The position numbers were made by a program, and so were the translations under genes. From the NCBI GenBank assembly GCA_013176395.1, contig JABMLP010000033.1, positions 1 through 64,000 on the forward strand: a stretch of 64,000 nucleotides of DNA, written 5' to 3'. This DNA is from Venturia oleaginea. Its lineage: Eukaryota > Ascomycota > Dothideomycetes > Venturiales > Venturiaceae. The first letter of the stretch is position 1. Each line of letters begins with the position of its first letter. The notes under the pieces are model-generated. The model was not told the origin of the DNA. It searched no databases and worked only from the letters and a program-made list of their open reading frames with translations. This document shows positions 1 to 11,296 of the stretch, one piece after another.

Positions 1-157
1 CTAACCCTAACCCTAACCCTAACCCTAACCCTAACCCTAACCCTAACCCTAACCCTAACCCTAACCCTAACCCTAACCCTAACCCTAACCCTAACCCTAA
101 CCCTAACCCTAACCCTAACCCTAACCCTAACCCTAACCCTAACCCTAACCCTAACCC
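1..157. repeat. Telomeric repeat array (CCCTAA)n
   Basis: About 26 uninterrupted copies of CCCTAA running inward from the left edge. This is the C-rich strand of the TTAGGG telomere used by most filamentous ascomycetes. Its position at base 1 shows that the window starts at a chromosome end. No degenerate variant repeats are seen before the sequence switches abruptly at 158. Confidence 0.98.
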
Positions 158-534
158 TGTAAGATTATATGCGTCACTCGCTTGTGAGTAACGTTAGGGT
201 TCAAGTGGTCCGGGGCGACAATATCGTATCAAACAAGTGAAGCGAAGCTTGCAAGATATAAGAGTCGTTAATTTTGCTAAGTAACTAAAAGCAATAGCGA
301 AGTAACTAGAGAGTGAAGATACGAGACACTGAGGGAGCAGAGTCTCGTCCTATAAATAGAGATCCATCCATCTCCTAAGAAATCCTGCGCTCGTGGCGCT
401 CGCAATCGAGCGCTCGCTTTGCCAAGGCTCGAGCGTTCACATGATCCTTCCGATCCCGTGTAACAACTTAACTAATCACAAAGGAAACGCGCCATACATG
501 TCACTAAACGTTCCACGTGACAGTATTCGTAACA
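158..534 (-). repeat. LTR-like subtelomeric repeat joined to the telomere
   Basis: The sequence begins TGTAAGA right after the last CCCTAACCC and ends TTCGTAACA, so it is bounded by TG and CA with short inverted ends, as fungal LTRs are. Bases 382-534, reverse-complemented, match 15010-15175 almost base for base apart from two short insertions there. No matching target duplication is visible (telomere repeat on one side, GTAGT on the other). A solo LTR or a subtelomeric repeat unit are both possible. Confidence 0.6.
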
Positions 535-831
535 GTAGTAGAGTAAACTGGATTTAAAGATTACGGATTTTGGTGTGTTTTGGTGTGCGTCACGTAGGGC
601 TGTGCGTCGCGCAGTGACCACTTCTACAAGCTACGCCGCTTTCCATTCCCGCGTCGCGCTTACATCTGCTTCTCTTTATCCTCCACGTCTTACGGCGGGA
701 CCAGGACCTCTCTGCCTCCCACCTTCTCACCTAGCCTCTCCACCTCTTATTCGAAGCGCCATCTGCTTCCCGTATCTACATGTCGCGCCGCTCTATACCG
801 TCAGCTTTTGTCTCCGTCCCCCCTTCTCGCC
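535..831. other. Intergenic region upstream of the FunK1 gene
   Basis: No convincing gene. The open frames here have no recognisable domain. A pyrimidine-rich stretch (about 690-830) precedes the ATG at 832, as is common in fungal promoters and 5' leaders. Confidence 0.5.
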
Positions 832-3295
832 ATGGCCGACCTCCTCACCCGGCCAGAGGCAATTAAAAGTAAACCTATTGGAGATGGCTTGAGTGCATTT
901 CGTGACTTGCCCAAGTCCGTCTATAACGGCCTATGCTACCCCGTCTCCACGAATGTTCTGCTCCAGATGAGCAATGAAGGTAACTTCTGTTGGCTTGTTG
1001 CAAGGTCTCACTAACGGACATAGGTCTGCAAAATCTAGCACTTGATGTTGTTTCAGCATTGCAAGGACTTCCTGCATCTCGTGTCCTGCCTTCTAGCACT
1101 GGGCGCGGCAATCTCTTTGGCGATCTCCTAAATCTCAATGCAGCAATCAACGCTGATGGCTTCGACTTTGAACGAATCGCCCCTCTTCTCAACGCGGTCC
1201 TCAACAATGAGACTGATGAAGTCATCTGGAATAATGTCTACGCGGCCGTCGCCAGACCAACTACTCCTCTTCAATCCAACCCACCGTTTACCACCTCCTT
1301 CCAACAGACACCCTGGACTTTCAACACTGGCAGCTTCGCAGACACGTCCGACCTTCGGAGGCATGTTGATCCCATACTCAAAGCCGAAGTAGAAGACAAC
1401 CTCATAATCGACCATCCCCAATTCTTTGACACTTTCTTCGGACAAGTTCCACACCTTCTAGAGATGTCGACAGCTGTATTCCAGATGTGCAAAGATTCAG
1501 AGCCGTCGTTGTACACGGAAGACGCTGGCTGGGCGGAGTGGCCAGAAAGCTGTGAAGAGTTAAGGGTATTGAACTGGCTCAGTCGCCATGTCGAAAAATT
1601 CCTGCATTTCGCGAGCGAAAGAGGATTCCGTCCCCACAAACGTCGACGATGCGTTACCACTCCAAACAAGCCTATCCCTGGGTCGGTCAGCAAACGAAAG
1701 CTGGACGTCGGCTTCGCCTATGAGTTGAGCGGAGACGACGATGGGCTCGCTAGCACATGGTCCGATATCCTTGTCCCTGGCGAGCTCAAGGGTCATTCGC
1801 GGGAAGACAACCATCGGAGCACTTGGCTTGACTTGATCAAATATGCGCGGGAGGTGTTTAGCGGACAAGACACGCGTCGGTTCGTTCCAGGCTTTACCAT
1901 CTGTGGGTCACTCATGCGTCTGTGGGTATTTGACAGACTTGGAGGAGTCGCTTCTCAACCATTCGACATCAACAAAGATGGTCAAATGCTCGTTTCGGCA
2001 ATCCTGGGGTATCTATGGATGGATAAGGAAGAGCTGGGCTTCGATCCCACTATACTAGAAGAGGATTCCCGGAAGTACACCAGTATCGTGCGGAATGGGT
2101 TGGTGGAGCGGATTTACCTGGAAGAACTCATCCAGCGGCAATCTTCGGTCGCAGGTCGAGCGACTACCTGCTGGAGAAGCTCCCCGGTCGGCCCCATCAA
2201 GGATTCATGGGAGTATGAGGAGCGACCGGAAGAGGGTCTTTTGCTGAAAGAAGCTACAGAAGCTGGAGTGGAGAACGTTGCGCATTACTACCATCATGAG
2301 ACTGTGTACGTTGGGGGTGCGGTCGACGATGTTCGCAATAACGTTCGGAAGGGATTGCAAGACGCCCACGGGAGAAATCCATTCCAAAAGAGAAGACTTG
2401 CACAGTCGGAGTCTATCACAAGCCCAGCTACGTCCGGCATATTGGAGAGAGGGAGAGGAAGAAGCAGCACCAGAAGCATCACGAGAAGCATCACGCGCAA
2501 GAGATCATCGAGCTCTATACACACATCAATGCCGCCTCCTAAACGCTCCTGTTCAGACTCCCCAGTTAAACAAGATGTCCAACGCCAACGCAATCGAGTC
2601 CATCGTCGCGTGATCATGTGCGATATGGGAAAGAGTATTTACCATGCGAGTTCCCTGGGAGCCATGCTGACAGGATTGCTTGGAGGTATCAAAGGTGAGT
2701 AGTGTACTAAAGATAACTTTGGATTCTGCTAACTAATTTAGGACATGAATCACTATTGAACGCTAAGATCCTCCACCGTGATATATCTATCGGGAACGTC
2801 GTGCTGAATGAGGCCGAGGACGACGGCTTTCTAATCGATCTCGACCTTGCCGTTAAAACCGACCGCAAAAAGGCTTCTGGGGCACCGAGCAAGACAGGTA
2901 CCAAAGTGTTCATGGCAATCGGCGCCCTTTACGGGGAGGATCACAATTTTATGCACGACTTGGAGTCGTTCTTTTGGGTGCTCTTCTGGCTCTGCGCACA
3001 CTGGAATGGGCTTGGACAAAAGAGGAGTAAATCAGAATACGAGTCTTGGAACTATAAGGGTACTGAGGAACTTGCAAGGGAGAAGGCGGGATTGTTGATT
3101 GAAGAAGATAAATTTGGGAAGAAGGCGAATGAAAACTGTACAGCTTACTGCAGGCCATTAATACCTTGCATCTTGGAGCTTCGTAAAGTGGTATTTCCAG
3201 AGGGAAAGCGGTGGTTACAACAGGATCGACAGCTTTATTCGCAGATGAACTCGGTGTTGGAGAAGGCAAGAACAGACTTAGAGAGGCTAGAATAG
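832..3295 (+). CDS. FunK1-type protein kinase-like protein
   Basis: Three exons (832-979, 1024-2694, 2742-3295) joined by introns with GTAACT and GTGAGT donors, TAG acceptors and CTAAC branch sites close in frame to 790 residues. The C-terminal exon carries the hallmark HRDIS-IGN catalytic loop and DLDLA in place of DFG. These are followed by the FMAIGAL and HDLESFFWVLFW motifs of the fungal FunK1 family (PF17667). A basic, Ser/Arg-rich linker (about residues 530-580) precedes the catalytic loop. FunK1 proteins are expanded in fungi and mostly uncharacterised; the lysine and aspartate positions suggest phosphotransfer, but that is inference. The ATG at 832 was chosen because the first intron links it to the main exon in phase. 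It is the first gene from the telomere, about 300 bp past the LTR-like repeat. Confidence 0.85.
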
Positions 3296-3764
3296 CTCGT
3301 CATCATCCATATTCTCCAAGTTGTTTCCGTGGTTTGCGACCGTCGTGATTTTGCAATCGTGCGATCGGTCGCTAAATTAAGTGGGATCCCCCTAATTTCA
3401 ACCGGAAGCAATATTTACATGAGACCGCATGCTCCTCTGGTTGGCTCGCAAATACCTCGCAGAAGCTGAGCAGCTCCTATATGTACATCACCCGAATTTC
3501 GCTTTGCTTGAGTTGCCCGAGAACCCGTACATCCTTCCAGACATCTCATCATTTGCGGACAAAGCATCGAACATTCAAGGCTTCTTCTGCGCTGGCCTAA
3601 CACATAGATTCTTGGGGATTACGCCGTAATCCGAGTTATCATTGGTTGATTCGGACTTATCGATAAAGAAGCACAGACATTGTCCACCATAATCTACACC
3701 ATAATCCGTTTCACAAGATTCTCTACCATTCCACCTATTGTAGACACCCAAAACACCACTGATA
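3296..3764. other. Intergenic, no supported gene
   Basis: Contains a 66-codon open frame (3429-3629) without recognisable domain and a small palindrome, GGATTACG-CCGTAATCC, near 3613-3630. I see no gene that I can support. Confidence 0.4.
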
Positions 3765-4051
3765 ATGTCTAGTACACTATATCAACTACCTTCGTTCTTA
3801 AGTGCCCGCACAGATTCTGGCGTGGTTGTCTGTTCTGACCATGGCTCGTCTTACGTGAAGGCAAACTTGGATCGACACCTTCGCGATGGGCACCTTCTCA
3901 ACTCAAAAGCGAGAGCGCCTGTCCTTGCACACATCAACTCTATCGGTATTGCCAATGGGATAGATGATGTAGTCGGTCCAATTGACAGAATTAGGCCAAT
4001 TCCTGGTCTCCCTATTTACCTTGCATTTCTTTGTCCTTTCGACAATGGGGA
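3765..4051 (+). pseudogene. OrsD-type (DUF3505) zinc-finger gene fragment cut by an LTR
   Basis: The frame starting ATGTCTAGTACAC reads through a Cys-His segment (KANLDRHLRDGH) and then PIPGLPIYLAFLC. This is the pattern of the fungal OrsD/DUF3505 domain (PF12013), in which a degenerate C2H2-like finger is followed by a P-I-x-GLP motif. The homology stops at 4051, exactly where the LTR-like sequence TGTTATGGG begins; the remaining codons to 4094 belong to the LTR. Family members are usually several hundred residues and are often fused to recombinase or helicase-like regions; only about 95 residues remain. The assignment is by motif recall, not alignment. Confidence 0.5.
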
Positions 4052-4331
4052 TGTTATGGGGATGGCCCATGGTTGGTATAGGCTAAGAGCCTAAGCCTGA
4101 TTGAGCCTAGTATAGAGACAGAACCTCATTGAAGTTCTGTCATGATCGAACTATGTTGGTATGCGAATGTAGTTAAATGTGGTGGTTCTGCTCGATCAGG
4201 TCTAGCGCGAGACCGGTCGCAAGTATTTAGACTCGTCTCTACCTCTTAGTTAGCTTCTCATCCTTACAACTTCGCACATCTTATAGAATCCAAATCATGC
4301 TTCCAAATCAAGTCCAAGGTCAAACGTGACA
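4052..4331 (+). repeat. Putative 5' LTR of a Ty3/gypsy element
   Basis: A TG...CA-bounded 280-bp stretch (TGTTATGGGG to ACGTGACA) lies directly upstream of a gag-like frame. Its first 85-90 bases are nearly identical to 52633-52725, where the same sequence interrupts a LINE reading frame. That independent second insertion fixes the left boundary. The right boundary is inferred from the CA end and the following non-coding leader. It contains a hairpin GACAGAAC...GTTCTGTC near 4111-4135. Confidence 0.55.
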
Positions 4332-4401
4332 GTTTGTAAGGATCTCTTCTCACGACAAGTCGGGCTGCTATTGTTTACGCAGCCGACAAACCTCACCCAC
4401 C

Positions 4402-5660
4402 ATGCCCCGTATTCTCGACCTCCCCTCTCTTGCAGACGATACTACCACCCTCGAAAATAGTACTCTCGACAAACCTCTAGCCTTCTACGACTTCTCTGTA
4501 GCCCCTAGACTCGCAGCAATCCTCACCCAGAAAATCCAAACTACCTTCGCAACTCCAGTAGACCCCCACTCAGTCGACGAAGATAACGATACCTCAGTTA
4601 CCCATGTCACCCTCGACCGCGCTTCGGCGCTCCTACTCCTCCAGCTTTTAGCTACCATCTCTCATATGTTCAACACAGCCCAGCAAGACCAGGATACCAT
4701 GTCCCGTACAATTCAAGAACTCAAGCTCTAAGCCTCTGAGAACGAAGCTCGCGCCCTTCGAGCAGAGCTCCAGGGCGTCACTTCTCGCGAAACCTCTACC
4801 CCTCGACCAACCCAAGGCGACATCTCCATCTTTGAAGGAGATAAAAATAAATACAAGAGTTGGCTCTTAGACCTCCGAATAAAACTCAGCGCAGACTCCA
4901 GAGCATTCCCTTCGGTAAACTCCCAAGTTACTTACGCCTTCAATCGGCTTGACGACAAGTGTACATGTACAATTCGCCCATACTACAACGAAACTACGAA
5001 TTCATGGCCTTTTGTATCCTTCGACGAATTCATCTCAAAGCTCAACGACAGCTACGCTCCTCGTTTCGACACTCAAGATGCTATGAATAAACTCCAGAAC
5101 CACAAGATGGCAAACAGAACGTTCGCCACTTACGTCGCAGATTTCCGACGCCTACTCCAAGAAGCCGGAATCACCCTCCCTCACGTCTCAGAACCCGCAA
5201 ACCCCTTGGAGCAACTTATGATCGTCAACTTCCGCAACGGCCTGAGCGCAGAACTTAGCGGAGCAATGATTCACGTCCCTACGACAAAGAAACTAGAGGA
5301 GTTAATCGATCTGTGCCACAACTGCGAAGCCAACATGAAACAGTGCGAGAAGATCTCCCGAGCTCGAAAAGCTCCCGTATTCTCAGGATATCTACATCAG
5401 CTACCGCTCCCTCCGCACCCCAACGCGCATTCCTCGTTCCCCCCGCCAATTCTCATGCTTTTGGCGACGCCATGGACATCTCAGTTATGAACCTCAACGG
5501 TAGGGCCGGCGCCGACATAGATACCTGCCTCCCGTCTCTCCAGATGAAGCCAATCGCTTCCTGGACCCTGGAAGAGAAAGCCGCCAATACCCAATGGCGA
5601 AAAACCAACAACCGTTGCGGATACTGCGGAGAGCTCACAGTAATTATGCCTAATGGTCAG
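4402..5660 (+). pseudogene. Ty3/gypsy gag remnant with zinc knuckle
   Basis: The reading frame starts at ATG 4402, is broken by one TAA at about 4729-4731, and resumes in the same frame. It then shows the retrotransposon gag signature: FEGDKNKYKSWLLDLRIKL, then YAPRFDTQDAMNKLQ and FATYVADFRRLLQEAG. Around 5350-5400 the homology moves to another frame (SATAPSAPQRAFLVP, then GDAMDIS), so at least one indel is present. The start of a CCHC knuckle (RCGYCGE) appears near 5615-5640, where homology ends. Protease, reverse transcriptase and integrase are absent, so only a truncated, non-autonomous copy remains. Confidence 0.75.
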
Positions 5661-6075
5661 CTCCATACAAATTTTCAGGTAGAAACTGGTATCAACCTCC
5701 CAACCAGTTGGTCATTTTGGATAGGGCTTTGTTTATCCTCGTATTATATGTTTATAGGTGATAAAATGAGTGAAGATGATCAAGCTTGATTTAATCTACG
5801 TGGCAGAAGTGAGAAATATATATGCTGCATCACGTGCTGTAACATGCAGTCACGTGCACAATGTGGTGATCGCCCTTATTCTAACAATAGGATGCTTCAA
5901 TTGCCTTAATCATTGTTCGTACATCCAACACACTCCAGTTGGTTATTGTAGTTAGAGGATGGGGAAATACCGACGCGCACACATCTCATGGCAGAAAGGA
6001 TAGACACAACTGAAGATCCAATAAGCATCAGGAGATCACTGGATGGATTGCTACGAACTCGCCTTGACGAGTAAC
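5661..6075. other. Intergenic / transposon remnant
   Basis: AT-richer sequence after the gag remnant, with repeated CACGTG (5831 and 5850 areas). No coding feature could be supported before the 3' end of the expansin-like gene. Confidence 0.35.
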
Positions 6076-6895
6076 TCAAAAGTTACTACTTGCCGTCTTG
6101 GAACTCTCGCTCACTACGCTCATACCGGAGACTATGATCGTCTTCCCATTCGAAGACGTGATGCGTACCGTTACCGTATCCGATCCAAAGCCAGAGCTGT
6201 TCTCGAAGTAATTGTACGGCTGTCTCGTCGTAGTCTTCCAGGTTTTTCCTCCATCGGTGCTCACATCTAGAGCGGTCACCTCAGCGTTGCTGTTGACGAC
6301 TTGCATCGAGAACCAGTACTTCGAGGTGCCGACCTTGTTGCGGATCATCAACGGGGTCGTGATGCCGCAAGGAACCACGCTCCAAGTCACAGGAATGACT
6401 CCAGCGCTGACAAGCCCAACGTGGGGGAAAGCGTCTTGGTACATGTCGAGATGATTCGTGCCGCAACCTGGACATTGGTCTGTGACCTGTGCGTCGCGGA
6501 AATCGTCAGTATGGATCTACACGTGGGGGGTGCCATGCGGAAATTAGGCTAATATGGCCGACTGCAGAGTATATTCCAAATTTCCGGACAAACAACAACA
6601 AACTCACCATGGCTTTGATCGTTCCAGCGGAACCAGTAATCGAGATGCATGCACCGCAGATGTTTGCGCCAGCCCAGTTAGATGAAGACACTGCTGTTCC
6701 GTAGAGTCCGCTTGGGATCGTGTAGCCTGAGAAACTACACATTCCTCCGTTGGTGTTTCCACCATAGTATGTAGCTTGTCCGGACAGGACTGTTGTTGCT
6801 TGTGCTGCACTTGTCGCAGGTAATGAATGGACTGTGGTCGAGAACCAGGCTGCAACCAGATAGAAAAAAGAGACTTTGTTTATAAGGAACGACAT
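6076..6895 (-). CDS. Secreted expansin-like (DPBB) protein
   Basis: Two exons on the minus strand, 6895-6608 and 6486-6076, joined by a 121-bp intron (GTGAGT...CACAG), close in frame to 232 residues. The first about 25 residues form a signal peptide (hydrophobic FFYLVAAWF, then SLPA). A double-psi beta-barrel domain follows, with the expansin/loosenin signatures GQATYYGGNTNGGMCSF, GTAVSSSNWAGANICGAC and VTDQCPGC...NHLDMY. The C-terminal half has the beta-sandwich, CBM63-like pattern (STDGGKTWKTTTRQPYNYFE). Such proteins loosen plant cell-wall polysaccharides without hydrolysis and are typical of plant-associated fungi; the substrate is not evident here. All key cysteines are present and no break is seen. 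Confidence 0.88.
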
Positions 6896-9800
6896 GACGA
6901 AGGAAAAGGAGTGAATGCTTTGAGATACAGAAGGAAGGAGAGGGCTTCTACCGTCTTATTACTACTTTCAAATTCTATACATCGGAACCCGGCGTATCAT
7001 CAGAGGAAGAGTCTTCGATACCTCTACCGAATGTTGGACAACATCCATGCTGGTGGCAAAGACCAGGTTGCGAATAACGCTTGCACGGGATCGGAAACAT
7101 CTCATCTCCACAATGCAAATCCCATTCCTCTCGTCAGACTGATTCCTCTCGAACAACATGGCTTTTCATCGATCTTATCATTACTCGGGCAAGAGGTGGT
7201 CTCACGAGAACCAATTAGATCAATCACAGATCTCTTGAAGTCGCATTCGGGACGAGGAGGCCGCAGCGAACGAACCAAAAGCTCCCTCAACTCCTTGTCG
7301 ACTTTCAGCATCCCTTCCATTCCAGAAGCAAGACACCTTCTATTCTATCGGGATCCATCTCTCGGTATTTGGTTCAAACACTTTCGACAAGCCTCTACCA
7401 CGGCACCTGGTCTTAGCAGTTTGCCCTGGAGTATTGCGTGTGTGAAACATTCTCTTCGTTCGTGATAACTTGCATTCCCAGGTCATGTCGTGTGGACCAC
7501 TGCTCATGCCCAAATCGCCATTTCTAGTGAGGTATTCTAGCATATTGGAGCCTCCGACAAACAATCGGGCACATGCAATGCGAGCGAGCTGTCAAGGACA
7601 AGCGAAATATGTTGAACAACCATAAGCCGCCCTCCCTTCATCTCGCTTACAGGTTTGGTACGATGAATTGAGACAACGGTGGTAATAGCATTCCAGAAGT
7701 TCATCTTGGGAACAAATGACGTGAACACGGACGTCCCTCCACGTTTCGCTGTTATTCTGGACCAAACCGCGGGTGCATTTAGGGCTCTAAACAACCAATG
7801 TCGCTTATCGCCCTTCTTGGGTGATCACCCGATCCGTTTTCGCGCAGCCTTGTCTTTGCGCAAGCAATATCGCAATGCCAATCGCAGTGATCGGGGTGAG
7901 ATATGTTAGATGAAACTTTGGTTTTCTTATCCAGAGTAGACGGCAAATTTTCAGCATCCGAGAAGGTACTTAATCTAATTTCGTGGATGTAATAGCCCAG
8001 TGAGATGATGATTAACCATGAGGCTATCTTCCGTATCGAGCAAGACGTTGAATGGGAACGGTGGGGCTATGTCGGAATCAAGCGCCTTTTCTCCTTGCGC
8101 CCTATACTCAGCAGTCAGCATGACATATTCTCGCAATCTTAGATTCGCCTCATAAAATCCCAGTATGTGCAAGATTCCTACCTCAAAACTTCAATGCGTC
8201 ACAATGAGATATGTGCACCCTCGCATGGAGAATGTCGAGCTCCACAACAACTTCATGTCATTTCGTCCTAAGAACACGACTCGATTCGTCGGATTGAATT
8301 CACGAATTCATCAAATTTATTGTGGAAACGCGGCCAAAAACCCCTGACTTCAAAAGGCGTATCATAAACCCACCTCTCCATCAACTGATTCGCGCCCGAC
8401 GGAGCGATAATCTTGAATTTCAAACTGCCCATCAATGGAATTTTCAAGCTTTCAGTTTCATCCCCACGATCTCTTTCGATGGGAAGAGAAATCTAGCTCC
8501 CTTCTCATATTTCCGGATCATCGATTTTGACCTGCCGAGCTTCATCGTTGGGCTTTCAGCTCTCACTAGTCGCCTCAAAGACACAAAGTGGAGGCTGGCA
8601 AGGATGACCGAGTGTATGATAATTATCTTATTAAAATATAATTGAAGGCGTCAATGCAGCTTCTCTATATTCTCTCTTTCGGACATCGAAATGAGGATTA
8701 TCAGGATTCGCGGGCGCAAAGAGTGAGACCGTAAATTTAGAAAGAATCCAGGAAGCCACCTTTTCGATCTAGGAGAAGTTGATCGAAATGTTTGAGTTGA
8801 ACAAAAGTGCTGGCGCAAAGCGAGGAGCAAATAATCCAACGGGGGTATTGTCAAATGTGGAAGCGATGGAGCCTGAGGCAAGAGATGAGGCTATCAATAA
8901 ATTCCGAGTCTCAAGGCCGCTGGTTCAGCCGGATGGTATCTCGCCCCAAGAGGCAAGCGGTGAGGGAGACTTTTGAGTTATGGTGGCCTGGTTAAAGAGG
9001 GAGATGGACGATGAGGCGCCAGGCCTAGTGAAGATGTTTGTGAAGTCGTGAAGTCAGCTCGACCCTAGGAGCGCTCGCCATGAATGTCGACCTCATGGAT
9101 CTTCGGGGCTAGGATTTCGTCTAGCTCACTCTCAAATCGAGAGATTCGATAAATTCCGGCGGCATGGAGGAAGGTTCTCGCTAGAAATGGAGAAAATCAT
9201 GCGCACTTTGATATGTTATCACGCAAGTTGATTGGTTCTACGAGTATCAGTAGCCGTTTGCGAGGGCGAAGTGTTTCAAACCAGCGGTTATCTAATCTTT
9301 AACTAGTATTTTTAGCTTAGCTTCTCTTACACCACTAGAGTTCATGGAAGAGTGAGGAACTTAGTGTCGAGGGAGATCATGATACTCCTCCCCGACTTTG
9401 GCGATATGAATTCAAAAGTTGGCTTGCTGTAGACACGGGGATCATACACGTTGGAATACTTATAAGTCATAGTTTTGGCTGTTCACCTTGCGCCGAGCCC
9501 GGGAACGCGCGATCTCTTTGAATTAATTTCACATTCTTGACTCCCACCCTCAGCCTTTCCACCCAGTAGCGGCTATCACCTCGTATACTCCTGGGCAGAA
9601 GATGGGATATCGAGTAAACATGCTCTTGATTCTTTTGGCGTCACCGATAAACTACAAAGCCTAGTTACGTTCTCTCAGATGAGCAACACTCAATTTCTAG
9701 CGACCAAATGTTATTGAAACTGGCCGAAATATTATCGCTATGAATCTTAAGACGAATCCGTCATCTGGATCCGCACTTTTGGTGAATTCTTATCAAGTGG

Positions 9801-10007
9801 GCCCACGGACTGCGCTCTGAAACTGGGCGGCAGAAAGGCCCCCGATTTAGCTAGTTTGGCCAAACAATGAATTCTCGCATTTCTCTTCCAGGAATTATAG
9901 CGAAGTTTTCCTCTTCACTGTTCTTCGACTGTTTGCATCAGCCAAATTTCCCATTGTCAAAATTTTTGCCCGGTTGAAGAAGAATGGGCGCCTTCGGCTT
10001 AATAATA
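6896..10007. other. 3.1-kb region with only uncertain coding fragments
   Basis: No gene could be supported. On the minus strand, protein-like fragments lie in 7340-7794 (for example FTSFVPKMNFWNAITTVVS) and 7975-8172, but they sit in different frames, lack recognisable domains and cannot be joined. They may be a decayed gene. The rest (about 8600-10000) is non-coding with frequent stops in all frames. Confidence 0.4.
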
Positions 10008-11263
10008 ACGTATTCGATCACCCAACCGGTCAAAATTTCTTGGCACGACTATCTTATATTACGACTCTTCAATTCCATCGCTATTAACAATAGATTCTAA
10101 GTCCGTCGTGCTGCTATCTGATTCATAAGATATCTCGATATCTTTTTTACAAGTTCGCGCATTATGGCCAGTTGCGCCGCAGTTCCCACAGCGCCGTTGA
10201 GTTGGTCGGGCTGTTTCTTGATCACCACTACCACGAGCCTTCTTCAATCCCTGAGGCGCTACATGCAGAGGGTTATAATCTTATTTTCGAGGCAGTAGTC
10301 CTTGAAATCCTGGCTGAGATGGCTCTCATGGCCGTCCAAAATAAGCAGCCTATACACCCCCACCTGCCGCGCCTTTGCATGCGCGTCAAAGTGCTTCAAC
10401 CACTCAAGACCCAGCACATTGTTTGTCTAGCCGTTCTCAGAGACTGAAAGCTTCCAATTGCGCGGTATATCTGCCTCCTCATACCACGTAGAGATAGATG
10501 TGAACTCGTCCTTTGTAGATAATGAATGGCGGGGTCGCATACCCAGCTGCGCAAATGCTCTGAATAACCGTAACCCATTCGCGATCGCCCGGCAGAATGA
10601 GTTCAGGCCTTGTACGTCTCTCGGAGGCTGTAACGACCTTCATTGACCCAATAATACCCATCTGGAAGCCAATCTCGTCAAAGTTGTGCGAATCCTCGTC
10701 GTGGATGCCGTACTTTGCCTTGGTGTCTGCAACGAGCTTGAACCACGTGCCAATAATCTCTGGATCTTCCTGTAGTATCCTCTGCCTATCCTTGGCTCCA
10801 TTGAAGGCTGTCTTGAGCTCATCTGAGCGCTTTACGAACCTCTCAGCCCACTTTTTGCCTACTGGCTCTCCACCGCGTATACCCAACAGTTTATCCGCCA
10901 TATCTGCCACCTCACACAGCCGGGGCGCAAATCCTCGCGAATCGAGGTCGAGGATATATCGGACAAGCGTTTGCTCTTTGGTAAGGGTAAGTTTCCGACC
11001 GTTTGGTTGTCTTTCGAGGATAAATGGGACTCCTCTGACGCGATCAGAGAGGGTTTGTTGTTTAACGTTGAAGGCGCTCGCAGCAGCCCGTTGGCTTCGG
11101 AGTTGGCCGGTATTCAAAGCTTGGATTGCAAGCTGAATTCTCCCTTCGTGTTGGAGTAGTAACTCATTACGTTATTGAGACATAGTAGAATAAGAAGAGT
11201 AGTTGGGGTCTTGGCAAATTCTGACGGGTTGGGTGATCTGACGGGTTGGGTAATCGAATACGT
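10008..11263 (-). mobile_element. Decayed Fot1/pogo-type (Tc1-mariner) DNA transposon
   Basis: The element is bounded by inverted ends ACGTATTCGATCACCCAACC (left) and its counterpart at 11244-11263, with one difference over about 20 bases, and flanked by TA on both sides (10006-10007 and 11264-11265). Near the right end the motif GACGGGTTGGGT is duplicated (11222-11234 and 11240-11251). At 1256 bp it is shorter than the usual 1.8-2 kb of Fot1-like elements, so an internal deletion is likely. It encloses a transposase remnant on the minus strand. Confidence 0.85.
10059..11117 (-). pseudogene. Fot1/pogo transposase remnant
   Basis: The minus-strand frame 11117-10479 reads an N-terminal psq-type helix-turn-helix region, then a CENP-B-type DNA-binding region (VGKKWAERFVKR) and the start of the DDE domain (HNFDEIGFQMGI, with the first catalytic Asp in NFDE). 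The last piece, 10247-10059, encodes the Cys-rich tail RRCGNCGATGHNARTCKKD typical of these transposases. Between them the frame is broken and much of the DDE domain, including the later catalytic acidic residues, is missing or scrambled. The copy is therefore inactive. Confidence 0.8.
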
Positions 11264-11296
11264 TATACCGTTTTTATTGATCCATGGCCCAACTGA

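Noticed and set aside
3611..3631. Small palindrome around GGATTACG-CCGTAATCC as a regulatory site
   Set aside because: Single short occurrence outside any gene context; such palindromes arise by chance.
6827..7465. 212-codon plus-strand frame overlapping the start of the expansin-like gene
   Set aside because: Begins antisense to the signal peptide exon and has no domain or coding-like composition.
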